Shown: positions 12,185 through 24,342, counted from the first letter of the stretch. The stretch is DNA of 64,000 nucleotides from Gymnopus androsaceus JB14 (GCA_009733575.1 ML769522.1:62001-126000); one strand, 5' to 3'. The notes: generated from the letters alone by a model not told the origin. Made by a program: numbers and translations.

Positions 12185-12765
12185 CCTATAATAATCAGCC
12201 AGAAAGTATCAGCGATGCAGATTGTAGAAAAGAGAGAAAGCAAAGACCTTCTTTCTCACAACCTCTTTCTTAAAATTATTGAAGTTCTATAAACCTGACC
12301 AGAAGGTATTAGTGATATCAACTGCAGAGAAGACCTACCTCCTTAAGTTTCCCAAAGTCCTATAAAATAATCAGAAAGTATTACATCAGCAAAACCTGGG
12401 TGAACTGGACAGCACTGGATAGTGCTATCCAGCACTCATAGCACTCATAGCACCCATAGCAAGGTCCCCATCTATCCAGAGCTATGGGCTGCTATGGATT
12501 GCTATGGATTGCTATAGAGCATGACATCTGTCAACAGGCAATATAATTCAGGAAGCTCATAGTAACTCATAGCTACCCATAGCAATTCATAGCATTTCAT
12601 AGTTCTATGACTGCTATGGCTTGCTATAACAGCTATGGCAATTATCCAGGTTTTGCTGATGACTATGCAATGCAGCCTGCAAAGACCTACCTCCTTAAAG
12701 TTCTCAAAGTCCTATAAACCAGTCAGAAAGTATTATGCTATGCAGCCTGCAAAATCACATATGGT
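12185..12765. repeat. Tandem repeat block built on a CAGAAAGTATTA-type unit
   Basis: Variants of CAGAAAGTATTA followed by GATGCAG or ATGCAGCCTGC, AGACCTACCTCCTTAA and CCTATAAA occur at about 12200, 12298, 12371 and 12723. Units are 70-100 bp and diverged. The third unit is split by a MITE (12384-12662), and the fourth unit shows the unsplit sequence, giving an internal empty site. Confidence 0.7.
12384..12662. mobile_element. MITE, CATCAGCAAAACCTG family, copy 1
   Basis: Ends are CATCAGCAAAACCTGG and its exact reverse complement CCAGGTTTTGCTGATG. The left flank is TA; the right flank has drifted. The 279-bp core is almost wholly made of GCTATGG / CCATAGC words in both orientations, so the element can fold on itself. 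No coding capacity. Two further copies with the same ends but other cores lie at 43646 and 45848. Confidence 0.85.
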
Positions 12766-13257
12766 TTTCAATAAATATTTGGATGTGCCGGAGTAGAGTT
12801 GAGCGATCGAAAAAAAGTATGGCTGGGTGGCGTGTTGGTGGCGTGCTCAGTATGTCCCGACGAGAAGAGGTGGGGATTGCTCAACCGGAGAAACATTATT
12901 CGTACTTGAAAGAATGCGAGCTGAAGCGATCCGCTTAGCCTAGTACGTAGCCTTGGTTACACCCCAAGTTAGTCGATCGATTTTAGGCGGCGGCGGGTCT
13001 GTATTAACTTGGATATAAATGTTTCTTCATGGGGCCAAAGGTAACATTTGATGCGGAAGAGACACTATTTACGGACGAAGGAAGGACTTGAAAGGGTCTC
13101 GAATTAACTGCGCTGCTAGTAATGTACATACTCTTCGTGTATAATCTAACTCTAAAGACTACGTATACTTTTCTGCATTCAATTTACAAAATAATTTATC
13201 TACATATGCAATCTGAAGTGACAATTCTACGATTCCGAAAGTGAATCAAACATCCAA
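12766..13257. other. Intergenic, no feature seen
   Basis: No gene, repeat or RNA recognised; includes the 3' side of the minus-strand GDPD gene. Confidence 0.4.
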
Positions 13258-14795
13258 TCACGGAGTTGCCTTCTTTAAGTGCCTGTTGAGGCATTCTAAT
13301 ACCCTCTTCTTTGGATACTTTGGTGCTACTGGGCGATTCCGTTGCTGGACAAGCCGACGCATCATGTTGGGATAGTCTGTGATTATTCCATCAACGTTCC
13401 AGTCTAGGAGCTGCTCCGCAATGCTCAAACGGTTGACCTGTGTGTATAACATTGATTATTACGGTCACTTGAAAAAGAAATGAAGCTCACAGTCCACGGC
13501 TTAACAAGCATACCCAAATCGTGTGCATGCTCAACCGTACTTCGCGTCGTAAATGGGACGTATTCAGGAAGCGTTGGATCGACAACAAAAGATGCTACAT
13601 CGGCAGGTGAAAGGATATCTGCGTCTATCGCATGGGCCGCGCTGGCGACTTGGACACTCAAGTCGCCCTTGAAGGAATCTAGACGGATACCAGCTAACCA
13701 CGGCGAGGTTCCATTATCGTCGGTCTCGGTAGATTCTCTATAAAAGGTCAAAGTCAATTCCCAAATGCGACTGTGGCTGAAAGAACGTTTCTTACAGATC
13801 GATAAGAGCAGCGGTTGGGATAGAGGGGTCTAGAGCCTATACTATATCAGCAAAAGGAACACAATCTATGTATAGACAGACCTTCATAGTTACTAGCGTT
13901 CTCCAGTCGAAGCTTTGATACTGTGATTAGAGGATTAGGCAAGAACGGCGAGGGTAAAGGTTAATAAGCTCACCGTTATTGAATGTCGATACGGACTGTT
14001 GACAAAAATTTGATGCTGCTTCGTAACGAAATCTTCGGGACTGCGTGTACGATTCGGAGACACCGGGTTCACTTTGCTCTCGATATTCCAAAGGATTCGA
14101 AAATCAGGATCAGCACATTCGGCGAAAGAAAAAAGCTCTTTCAGCGTCGATATCCTGACGCCCGGGTAAACTGATTGCAAAGCTGCATACAATTCACAAG
14201 CCTTCAACGTCAAGGATTAGATTGAAAGATAGCTATTTATATACGCACGGAAATTTATCTGGCGTTTCGAACCGCAATCAAGCGTTTGAAGTTGTGCGAG
14301 AGTGAGGTTTGCGACGAATTTTCCGACGTATGGGAATTCGGGATCATCCTTGAAAGCTGGACCAGTATCCTGACACTTTTCCGCAATGATGTTCTCGTCA
14401 TGCCATACGATTACTTCACCGTCCTGAAGAGATTTGACTCGGAATCAAGCCAAGGCAAGAAGGGTATGAAACACACCTTTGTTATGCCGTTGTCCAGCTC
14501 GAGCGTAGTCGCACCATCGATCAAAGCCCTGAGTGAATTGAGGTCGTCTGCAAGGACCAGCACAAAGCAAATTCACCATGCAAACGCCGGAAGAATGCTC
14601 TCGACAGTGTTTCCACGTCCTCCGCGATGCGCCTAGAGAACTAGAGTCTAATTCTACTCAAAAGACGCGAAAAGTTGTTTTTAAACTTGCCTGAACATCG
14701 AAATACTTGGAAAGCACCTGCTGAAGAGGATACTGACCGGGGGTACAAAAGACCACAGGTAGTACCAAAAGGCTCAAAAAGAGACCGGAAACCAT
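13258..14795 (-). CDS. Secreted/vacuolar glycerophosphodiester phosphodiesterase (GDPD)
   Basis: Hydrolyses glycerophosphodiesters to glycerol-3-phosphate and an alcohol. The first exon encodes a signal peptide (MVSGLFLSLLVLPVVFC). The catalytic start is GAHRGGRGNTVES, followed by TTLELDNGITKDGEVIVWHDE, which gives the active-site His, the metal Glu/Asp and second His. Mid-domain blocks are PYVGKFVANLTLAQLQTLD, ILWNIESKVNP and SPEDFV. The end is AEQLLDWNVDGIITDYP. All exon joins I checked keep frame, including LIDLESTETDDNG across the intron near 13790. The signal peptide suggests it acts outside the cytosol, freeing phosphate or glycerol from phospholipid head groups; the exact substrate is not evident. 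Confidence 0.93.
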
Positions 14796-15617
14796 CTTGC
14801 GGGTCAAGAGCAGAAAGGATTGCAGAGAGAGGACTGCAGGCTCAAAAATTTATAACTGATTGTCCTTGATCGTCTCATCATCCCGCTCCGAGAAACGTTC
14901 ATGATGCTTATTTGGCTAGGGGGTGAATGTACATGTCCGAAAGGGAATCCGGAGTTGGCATTTGTCGTTATGCCGAAGCAAATGGGAGGACGAACGTGCT
15001 CCTGATTTTTCGAGTGGTAAATTTCCATTTTGAGCCGAAAGTTATCATTTCTGGCGTAGTAGAAGATTTGAAGAATATGTGTTGCTTCAAGAATTACTCG
15101 GAGAACTCGTAGATATAGAAATGCTATCTTTCTCTGGAGTCTTTTCCACATTCGCCAGTCCAAGATTCTGCCAGTCTTCTCGTTGCATGAGCCCCCTGCT
15201 CACAAGATCAGTAAACGCGGTAGAAAGCAAGCAAGCAGATGTACGCTCACTTTTGCATCCGACATTCAAGATACTCCCTGCTAGATTCCCGACACGCTGT
15301 TGAAGTACTCGAATTATCCTTGAGGCAATTCATGTAAAGCGTCATTTGTTCTTTACATTCAGCTGGAACAACGAAGAACGAGTCAATTGAGGCTGAAATA
15401 TCATGTCTTTATACAGACCATAGTGGTCTAAAGGAAAAGAGCCTCTATCTGGAGGAGAGACTTTGAATCCAGAGTTTATCGAAGGTGGTCTTCCAAAAGA
15501 CATGGAGTGATTACTAATACTCTACAAGGGTCCCGACTTTGGTACATAAGCAATTCAAACTCCCGCCTCTGTGGCGCAGTGCGCGGCGATATCTGGTTCG
15601 GTGACAGCAGTACATAA
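14796..15617. other. Intergenic between GDPD promoter and bZIP 3' end
   Basis: No gene is supported on either strand; short frames overlap at random. No repeat or RNA seen. Confidence 0.45.
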
Positions 15618-16725
15618 CTACTTTTGCCTTTCCTTTCCTTTAGACGACGCCTTCCTTCCTTTCGAACCTTCCCGAGCCTCGTCTGAATCATCCTCGGAAT
15701 CGGAGCCCTCAGATTCCTGTTGCTTACTAGAAGAAGCAGTGGGAAGTGAAGACGTCCCCCTCCCGGGCCCCCAAAATGAGGCATCTCCTTCCGTTGGTGG
15801 TTTAGGCAGGGTCTGCGGAGATACATCGAGACCAGCAAGCCGACTACCCTTTAACATAACAATCTCTTTCAGCCACCCATTCTCCCGCCGCAAATCCGAA
15901 GCTTCTCTCTCCAGTTCATCAGCGCGACCAGTGAGATCAGACACTGTTCGCTCCAGGTTTAGATTCCTCTGTTTTTTCTTTATCCGAAATCGGGCTGGAG
16001 AGAAAGAGAAAATCAACGACACGTCCAACATGTGTGGAGAGCAAGCTTACCGGATGCTGCAGTGTTCCTACGTCGCTTATCTTCAGTGACGCTAGGATCG
16101 CCTGCATCTGAGGAGCCAGGTGATCCAGGTGAAGTAGCGGAAGGAGGTGGTGCCGCGTTCGATGCCAACGTCGCAGAGGACGTCCCCGCACTAACGTTTG
16201 TGTTGATATGCGGCAAGGAAGCGTACCCCGCACTGTGTTGAGGCATCTCCGTTTGGTTATATGGAAAACTCTGGTGGTGTTGTTGATTGAAAGCAGGAGG
16301 CCACTGCAAAGGAGGGGAAGGAGTCTGAGGGTTAAAATTCGGAAGTTGAACGGCCTGTTGTCCATATAACTGTTGTGGGTTCATTCCCAGCTGAAAAGGT
16401 GGCGCCGATGAATGCTGAGAGTTCTGAGCTTGCAGAAGAGCCAACAGGACTCCATAGGATGGGTCGTGTGTCTGAGGTTGAGGTAACCCGGCACCTGCCG
16501 CGAATTGAGCAAGTAGAACGGCGTCCTGGACGTTTGCATTGGCAGGAAACTATAATTCATTGCTTTAAGTAAAGTTCTCCGAATGAGTAGAAATAAATTT
16601 ACAGGTATATTTGGTGACCCTTGCTGATTGACTGAATGCGAACGAGATCGCGAGTTTCGTGAGCCAGAGGCGTTATTATGAGAAGAAGATGATGAAGCAC
16701 GGTTGTTAGATTTGTCGTCGTCCAT
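15618..16725 (-). CDS. bZIP transcription factor, CYS3/GCN4-type basic region
   Basis: The C-terminal third holds a bZIP domain: basic region KRRRNTAASARFRIKKKQR, spliced inside NTAAS|ARF, and a zipper with leucine-type heptads (ERTVSDL, ADELERE, DLRRENGWLKE). The NTAASARFR core is the Neurospora CYS-3 / yeast Gcn4-like DNA-contact pattern. Upstream are a Ser/Asn-rich stretch and a Gln/Pro-rich stretch (NPQQLYGQQAVQLPNF) typical of activation regions. The tail is acidic and Ser/Lys-rich. By family it may control sulfur or amino-acid metabolism; this is inference. An open frame continues 71 codons upstream to an ATG at 16938, so a longer N-terminus is possible. It is divergent from NPL4. Confidence 0.88.
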
Positions 16726-17193
16726 ATCGAATGAGAAAATGAGCTTCTGCCAGCGTTCAAGTTCTGTCTCGATGTTTGGGTTCAATGTTTCAGGAAGTCT
16801 ATCTTCAGGATTCAAGGAAAGCATATCTATGCACGCCCAGGACAGAATTAAATGCCATCGTTCAGGTGAACTGGAACCCTTGTACAAAACATAGACACGC
16901 AATCTATTCTCAAGATTGCGCCAGAGCCGCGATGGCATAACGCAATGGGGCGCTAACTGGTTCGTTTTTTGAAATTAAACCATAGGCGATATCTCAAAGG
17001 CTTGAGGATTTAAGTGGTGATAAGATCTTGTCAAATGTCGCGCAGTGGATATTAGCTAGCCGGGAGGAGGAAGAAGTGGGTAGAAGTTGGAACGAACCGG
17101 TTTGGTTCATTTCCAAGTCCACGTGCGCTAATGACGCGTATGGCCGACGCGTAATACATCTTGTTCATTTACTGCCATCTAACGTGTTTTGCA

Positions 17194-19504
17194 ATGGTGA
17201 GTGCTTCTCCCAGATATTCGCTCGGATTTTTAGTTGACCTCTTCATAGCTTATTCGAATTAGATCCAAAGACGGCAACTACAGACATGAACTCGATCCTG
17301 GTGCCGATGCCGTGATTTTAATGGAAAAGGTATAGTATTTTGTGGCAATTTTTCTCGATAGATCTGTTTATTAAATACATAGATCCTCGAAAATGCCGCC
17401 AATATCGATGAAGATAGTGTAACGATCTCCAACCAGCCTCGAGGGAACGAAACAAAGTTGTTGACTTTGAAAGGACGAACATTGACCAACTTGGGATTTC
17501 AGTACGTTCGTTGCTATTCTTCTCATCGCGATTCTAATACCTTCAATTACAGCCATGGCGACCTTGTGTTCGTGACATACAAGGAAAAAGCTTCGGGTTC
17601 ATCTGTCACACAGCCATCTTCCAGCCAGGCTGCACCCTCTTCATCTGCGGAAGCTGCCCCGCGACCTTGGGAGTCAGTGCAAGAAGACACCGTAGACGCT
17701 TTTTGGAGAACAAAGGACGGAAAGATTCCTCGCCAGCGCGATACTCAGTTTTGTAAACACGGTCCAAAAGGAATGTGCGATTACTGCATGCCATTGGAGC
17801 CGTACGATGCAGCTTACCACAAAGAACATGGCATAAAGCATCTTTCATATCATGCCTATCTTCAAAAGATCACTCCGAAATCATCAACTGCTGCTCAGTT
17901 CATTCCACCGCTTAATCCTCTCGACTTTCGCGTAAAGGTACCTTGTCCTAGTGGCAATCATCCATCCTGGCCATCCGGAATCTGTACCAGCTGTCAGCCA
18001 TCCGCTATTACTCTGCAGTCTCAACCTTTCCGAATGGTCGATCATCTCGAAGTCGCGTCAACCGATGTCATTGACCGTTTTCTGCAAGCGTGGCGGAGAA
18101 CTGGACTGCAGCGGTTCGGATGGTTGATCGGACGGTACGAGCCTTATGATAAAGTACCCATGGGAGTGAAAGCTGTCGTAGAGGCGATTCACGAACCTCC
18201 TCAAGCAGGCGAACTGGATGGCCTCGCATTGGGTCTCCCTTGGGAAGATGAACCCCGTATCCGAAGTTTAGCGGCCAAAGGTTCAACGCCTCTCACCATC
18301 GTCGGCTATATCTTCACCGATCTAGATCCAATGGAAGAGGACCGAACGAAGAACGTCTACAAAAGACATCCAGGGTCTTTCTTGATGTCCTCATTAGAGG
18401 CGATTTTTGCGGCAATTATGCAATCGTCTAATCCTACGCTTTCAAAGTCATCCTCCACAGGAAAATTCTCCTCGCGTCTTGTGACCGCGATTTTGACAGG
18501 GACAGAAGACGGGGCTATCGATATGTCTGCGTACCAGGTGTCGGAGCAAGCCACTGCGATGGTAGAAGCTGATATGATTGAAGCTAGCGTCGACCCAGGT
18601 ATTGTTCGCGTGAAAGAGGAGGATCGAAGTGTAGACGCTGCGAGATACGTCCCTGACGTATTCTTCTCTTACAAGAACGAATACGGCCTGGAGGTGAAGA
18701 AGAGCGCTAAACCTGCTTTCCCGGTCGAGTATCTCATGGTGAACGTAAGGTCTAACCTAGTCTATCGATTTGCTCTTAATGACGTGCTATTCTGCGCAGG
18801 TCACTCACGGGTTCCCTCAAAACCCCGTACCCGTGTTCCAATCGACACAGTTCCTCATAGAGAACCGACCCGGGCTGGAGGACCAGAAAATCGAGCGTGT
18901 GTTATCTCAATTAGGGTCCCTAGGTGCACCGGATGTTGTCGATAGTCGGCATAGGAAACCTGGAGAGGCCCAAAAGGCGTTTGAACTGGCGAAATGGTTG
19001 AGCGATTGGCATCTCATCGCTTTTATTGATACCACGCAGCTCTTTCCGCCTGTAAGGCTCCTGTCTGTTCAGTGAGATATGCGCTAACATTGCGCTTTTT
19101 TGTAGGATGATATGAAGATCCTCATGCAAGTTGCTACATCACCGAATTTAATGACTGATCCTAGTCAATTGGATCCTCTACTCGCTACTGATGGGTGGCA
19201 GACTCTCATGACATTTACCAGGGAGAATGCTCGTGAGTTTTGTTCTCCATCTAAAACAAAAATAGAACGTACTTGGACTGATGTTTTTTTTTCTCCCATA
19301 GCTCAACCAGGAGGCTCTGCTCTCGGATCGATAGACGACATCCCTCAAGACATCTTGGATCAAATCGCCGCAGAGCAAGCAGCTGCTGGTGGTTCGGGAC
19401 CAGCTTCAGGTGCTGGTACCCCTGGCATCAAGATCTGCCCACATTGTACGTTCGAGAACGGCGCAGGGAACACGGATTGTGATGTTTGTGGATTGCCGTT
19501 ATAG
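17194..19504 (+). CDS. NPL4: NPL4, Cdc48/p97 ubiquitin cofactor
   Basis: Partner of Ufd1 that recruits ubiquitinated clients to the Cdc48 ATPase, for ERAD and proteasomal delivery. The order is an N-terminal UBX-like part (LIRIRSKDGNYRHELDPG), the zinc region (QFCKHGPKGMCDYCMPLEPYD and PCPSGNHPSWPSGICTSCQP), the MPN-like domain (ASTDVIDRFLQAWRRTGLQRF) and a C-terminal NZF finger (KICPHCTFENG..DCDVCGLPL). All exons join in frame. The first coding exon is just the start codon: ATG at 17194-17196 is followed at once by GTGAGT, and the next exon opens CTTATTCGAATT. It shares a divergent promoter of about 0.25-0.5 kb with the bZIP gene. Confidence 0.94.
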
Positions 19505-19981
19505 TCAGTCATTGCGGAGTCGAGGCGCGAGAGTGTACATGTTTGGTAATCGATTCCCATTTTTATAACTACCGAACGCTTTTCTAGAATTCTGTCAAAA
19601 GTAAAGAAACGAAAGAAGTCTCTTCTTGGACCAATTTAAGCATGGGGTAATTTAAGCATGGGTACAATCGCAGTATACGATAAATCCTCAGCGCTCCCAG
19701 TGCACCCGTGTGTTTTCCACCTTTGAACCTATCTAACGTATTTCCTTTCAAGTTTTTGGCTGAGCTTCATGCTCCAAAACAGTAATCTTGGGGTGATAGA
19801 AAGCCTGCATATGAAACCATCGCATTAAATCCTTCTCAAGTTAATTCCCTGCAACCTTGTACTAGCTTGGGGGCTTGGTGACCTTGTATTTTGAATACAG
19901 TACAAGGGTTTGTTAATCGCCACCAAAACCCAATGTTAGGATGATGAGGAGACCCCACGGCATCTCTCATGTCTATGCCAC
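19505..19981. other. Intergenic, no gene
   Basis: Contains a short direct repeat (AATTTAAGCATGGG at about 19634 and 19650). Nothing else recognised. Confidence 0.45.
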
Positions 19982-20067
19982 ATGTTAGAAGCGTGGTCGC
20001 TTCTCAATAACAATTGTCTCCCTGATGCTTTCTTTTCAACGATTCCCCGCTTATTGCTTTGCTGCAT

Positions 20068-21473
20068 GCTGCTGGACGAGTATAGACCGCACGCTTTTAC
20101 CTACAAACGCACCGTTGATGACCTCTCTACACCTTGGGCTCCTTCTCCTGTGACCCCGGCGAGGCAGCTCCCTCCCTCCAAAGTTGGATCGCCCGTATCT
20201 TGGTTATCTTCAGCGCTATCGACATCGACATCGACATCGACATCACCTAGTAAGCGTACTAGGAAAGTCCTCAAATTCCACATTCAGGAGATCAGCTCGC
20301 AAGCCTTACCGGAAAGGCGTAAACAAAGCCATCTGTCTTTCTTCCGGTTCATCAAGAGGCTGTTGAGTAAGTACATAGTCCTCTGCAACGTGTCTATGCT
20401 TCTTCAATTCATCCAAAGCCAGGCGGTTTCGGTGAATACTAACTGTTTCTAATTGCCCAGGGTCGTCGAGGTCCACGTCGAGGACTAGAGTGCTGAATGT
20501 GCCGATTGAACAATATGATCCTGCTGAACTCGAGTTCACAACATCGGTGCCCATCCCGCTCTCTGAATGGAAGGCCTGGTCTTATTATGCACGCCCCTGC
20601 GTTAATGGAGTAGAGGTTAACAACCTCTGTAAGTCATCAGTTTCGTATTCAGGTTCCAAAAGATCTAATCAGTGTGGCGCATCTATAGCACCTGGTCCTG
20701 ATTTAACCGTCGACCTTGATCTGCAAGAGGTGTTTGATCATTTGAAAAGGTCTTTTTATCTGTATTTTGTGGATTCCCGTCTGACCTGATTGTGATACAG
20801 TTCCGATGGTACACCACATCCTGAACGGTGGATCCCAGGACGAAAGCATCCTTCTTTACCGCCCCGCCCCGCTCTATGGAAACGCGTCGACCCAAATGAG
20901 CCTCTTCCCTTCCCTTGGGAATTACAACTGAACCCCCTCCTCACTCACAGTCTTGTCTCAATCCCAGACTACACCCCTATATATTGGAACATCTCGCACC
21001 GAACCTCATTGATCTTTTTCCTCACTGACAACGGGGAGCTGGAATTCGTTTTCGAGAATGATCTTTGTCAACCCGCAACATATCCCTTTGTAACACACAT
21101 GTACATTTGTTCCTACGCCTTTGCGCCAGAATGGAACGTACAGCACAAGCTACAGTGGCCAGTAATGATTCAAAGTCGGGATGGCATCACCTGCGAGGAT
21201 TTCTTCCTTGGGATATTCGACAACTTTCAGCAGCATGTCAGACATAGTGAGTTTGACAAGTGGGATAGCGAGATCAAGGAAACAGTGCTGAGGTCGCATC
21301 ATAGTCGACCTCATCTTGGTACGAGGAACGATGATTTTGTGAAACGGGTTGATTTTTTGCGTGATAATGTGTATTTCAGAGGGTTGTCACCCAGTTTGAA
21401 TATGGAAGGCTGGACTCTGCTGCTGGGTCCTGAACCACCGATGATGAGGAGACCTCGGGATGCTACGAGTTAG
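20068..21473 (+). CDS. DUF6699-domain protein
   Basis: Function unknown; DUF6699 is a basidiomycete family. The domain lies in the C-terminal half: WELQLNPLL, the PIYWNIS strand, ATYPFVTHMYI, then VMIQSRDGITCEDFFLGIFD and the closing RVDFLRDNVYFRGLS..GWTLLLGPE. The N-terminal half is low complexity, with an (AC)ATCG microsatellite at 20219-20245 coding alternating Ser/Thr, then VLNVPIEQYDPAELEF. Introns near 20369-20459, 20631-20688 and 20750-20799 keep frame. I chose ATG 20068; an in-frame ATG at 19982 is upstream but gives an unlikely hydrophobic-cysteine stretch. Intact. Confidence 0.8.
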
Positions 21474-21927
21474 TTCAGCAGTATCCCCTTTGTAAACATA
21501 TGTACATGTATGGTGTTGAAAGATAATGTATGTACAGTATCAAACAAGAGCAATGCATCCATTCCCCGTTACCAAGTTCATGATTGAGACAACAGTACAA
21601 TACTTGAAATGAGATACGAATTTTATTGTTGAAGCATTGGGCGTGTCCTTCAGGTCCCAGTGTACACCAACCAACTGTAACTGACTACTCTGATGGAATG
21701 TGGACAGGGATGTTTCGGCTGTTGATGAGGAGAGGGGTGCTCCAACTTGACTGTGTCGCCCAAGAGCACCATCTCTACCACCCCAATATTACCATTGCTC
21801 AGGGAGGCAGGATGTACTGCGTGTGACAAGGTTGGTGTAAACTTATGTTCAAAATCCTATACTTAAAATGAAGACAGGGCGCTAACATTCAAACTCAGCA
21901 GATTGGTAATAACCTGTCAAACTAAGT
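21474..21927. other. Intergenic, no gene
   Basis: 3' side of the DUF6699 gene followed by anonymous sequence. No supported gene. Confidence 0.4.
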
Positions 21928-22080
21928 TTAGCGCGCACGCAGCGGCCAGCGTTTCCCGGCGGAGCCGTCTGTTTCAGCACTCTGCCGCATAAGCTCCGCG
22001 CAGCGGGCCCGCGGCAGCGTGGGGTCTGGGGGAACCCCCAGTGCTCCACGCAGTGGCCATCGCGGCCGGCGCCGCAATCT
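21928..22080. repeat. GC-rich, hairpin-rich block at the edge of an AT-rich insert
   Basis: About 150 bp of strongly GC-rich sequence sits between AT-rich stretches. It contains GC-words such as CGGCGGAGCCG and GCAGCGGGCCCGC and a perfect hairpin CTGGGGGAACCCCCAG (about 22027-22042). Its composition is unlike anything around it and suggests the terminal part of a mobile element. Confidence 0.55.
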
Positions 22081-22336
22081 GACCTTCAAATTTATACTGT
22101 AGTTTCATGAAAACACTATTGGTGGTGCTGTCCTGAGCAATGGATTAAAGCCTCTACTTCAGACACCCACTTATGATTCTGCAGTTCAGAGCAGTTTGTG
22201 TGAAAATTTTAGTTGGAACTACTTAATTTAAGGCAAATAAAGGAGAAATGTAATTAATCTGACATGAGATAAAATACTTAATCTATGCATGTAAAAGTTA
22301 ATCCTTCAAGAGCCCACTGCAGAGTGACAAGACATA

Positions 22337-23049
22337 CAGTATTTAACCACTCCTCTGTACACCAAATCCATATTTTGCTCACTACGCATAAACTACCAAG
22401 ATTGGTACTCTAATGAGTGTCCCATTCGAAAGCTGGGTATCAGAAGGGGTAAATCCCAAAATTGCATTCAATTTGGTGGAGAAATGGATGTATGTGGCAG
22501 GATTGTTCTTGGATAAGCAAAAATGGTCAAAATCACTCCTTTGTACACCCCATTCTGCGGTTCTGGCATCTTTTGAGATGCGCTCTGTGCCTAAAATAAT
22601 GTTTTTACAGTGCACCTATCTGAATGACACCTATCCTGGGCCCCAGGACCTCCGTAATATCACATATGACACTCAATGAACACTTTCCCTATTCTCATCA
22701 AAACTATAAAATTTGAATTTCTCCTGAAATATTGGTGTCAAGTACCAACATATGGATATCTACATGATTGTAAAGCTCATCCGCATCTACTGACAACAAA
22801 ATTATACCATGAAAAAAATTATTGATTGAATGATACCTGATTTCCTTTTTTGGCTTCCTATAAAAATTATACCAATCTATCTACCCTGAGAGGGCATACA
22901 TGAATATGTACATAGTTGAGTGTGTTGCACCTTGATACATCACATATCTTAAATTTGAACACCATTTGTACTTACCCAGATGCATCCTGGCTTTGGAAAA
23001 TGTTACTGTACAAAGGAGTGATCATGTACAAAGGAGTGGTTAAATACTG
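22337..23049. mobile_element. Non-autonomous mariner-type element, 713 bp
   Basis: Ends are CAGTATTTAACCACTCC and GGAGTGGTTAAATACTG, exact inverted copies, each followed by a (C/T)TTGTAC-like word. TA flanks both sides (22335-22336 and 23050-23051). The word ACTCCTTTGTACA recurs inside (about 22535 and 23010), as subterminal repeats. No transposase frame is present. Sequence is AT-rich, unlike flanking genes. Confidence 0.8.
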
Positions 23050-23831
23050 TACATGTATTATGGCTGAGTGAGTGAGTCAACTTCAAGCAGGATGTCAGCA
23101 GAGGTTAGTGTAAGGGAGAAACCCTTACAGTACAAGTTTCTCTCCAGTATGGTTTTACTCTTAAATTTCATTTATTCCACTTATTCTTCATAAATTTTGA
23201 ATCAATGCCTTCGTATTTACATGTTAAATTTTGTCCTCATACTAGGAACATACCAGTAATGCATTCAAAAATGTCCATACTGAAAAATATTTGTAAAACT
23301 TGATGAAATGTCTTCAAGCTTGGTAGTATATTAGAATATATACAATTGCAGAATTTAGCGGTTTTAGAGAATGTTGAGTGTTCCCAGGATGCATCAAAAA
23401 TTGGCAGGCAATGCACTCTGATTTTGGCAGGCTCTGTAAGTGCATTTCCAATGTCCTTTGCTGGCTCTTGAATGAATGCTCAACTTCATTTCCAACCTCC
23501 AGGATATAGTTATCCTTCTCAAATATACTTAGGGCATGTGGCTTGGGACATATAAGAAAATTTATTGCATTGTACCAAGACCGATGAATCCAAATGCACC
23601 AGGAAAAGCATACTTCACAAAAGTCCTGAATATTTCAGTTTAAGTATTCTGCAAAAGTAAATTGATGGAATGCTAGAAAACATGTATGAAAGTGTACAGT
23701 AAAAGTTCAAAGAAGAGCAAATGAGAATTGCACTCTCTACAAACTTTTCTTTGTCAAAAGTGCATCAATGGTATGTTCATCTGGAACTAACGGAGAAAAT
23801 CTAAATATTCTTAAAATAATACCCTGAGGAC
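23050..23831. other. AT-rich gene-free stretch
   Basis: AT-rich DNA without supported genes. Together with 22081-22336 it seems to be one insert that received the mariner-type element. Confidence 0.45.
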
Positions 23832-23875
23832 CTCTGCCCGTGCCGTAGGCACGGGTCAAGCAAGCTTGTAGTCTC
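23832..23875. repeat. GCCCGTGCC..GGCACGGG hairpin, Helitron-like 3' end
   Basis: GCCCGTGCCGTAGGCACGGG forms a near-perfect 8-9 bp stem with a tiny loop, followed by TCAAGCAAGCTTGTAG. A GC hairpin of CCCGTGC/GCACGGG type just before the terminus is characteristic of many Helitron 3' ends. The expected CTRR terminus is not clean here, so this is suggestive only. Confidence 0.4.
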
Positions 23876-24038
23876 TTATAAACAGACACTGGCAATTACA
23901 CAATCGTAACGATGTGTAGCGATTTCGAAAAGAAACACGGAAAGATTCATGTTCATCCGAGAACGCATATGGATAGCCTATTCGCTGTTTCATTGCAGCA
24001 CTCGCTAGGGCTCGTAAACAGCGATACACAAGAGTGAG

Positions 24039-24342
24039 TTATACCGAAAATTCATGCTTCCTTCGCACATCGGAAGGAGCAGGGGAAGGAGAATCTGCGA
24101 AACCGTTCTGAACTTCGATGGGTGGCGAGTATAGGGTGAAACAACAAGAATAAGCCAAACTCACCACTGGCAAACGACTGCGAAGGACTTGAACAGCTGG
24201 ACAAGGAGTCCTTTTCGGTGAGGGCAAAGGTCGTCGCTGTGACACTTTCAAGTTCGGCGGAAGAGAAAATGGAAGAGAGAGTTGTAGATGTGAACGGATA
24301 ACTAATTGATGCCGATTGTTCTTCGTCCGATTTTGGTGGCAT
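24039..24342 (-). CDS. Small hypothetical protein, two exons
   Basis: Not recognised. Starting at MPPKSDEEQSAS, a Ser/Thr-rich exon runs to a GTGAGT donor; the intron ends CATCGAAG and the second exon continues in frame as VQNGFADSPSPAPSDV to a stop at 24039. The spliced product is about 84 residues, Ser-rich and probably disordered. The consistent splice signals are the only support. Confidence 0.35.

Noticed and set aside
12384..12662. CRISPR-like or satellite array because of repeated GCTATGG
   Set aside because: Words occur in both orientations without regular spacers, and the block has MITE ends.
16726..16938. 71-codon N-terminal extension of the bZIP protein
   Set aside because: The frame is open but the usual start of such factors is the acidic/Ser-rich part; kept only as an alternative start.
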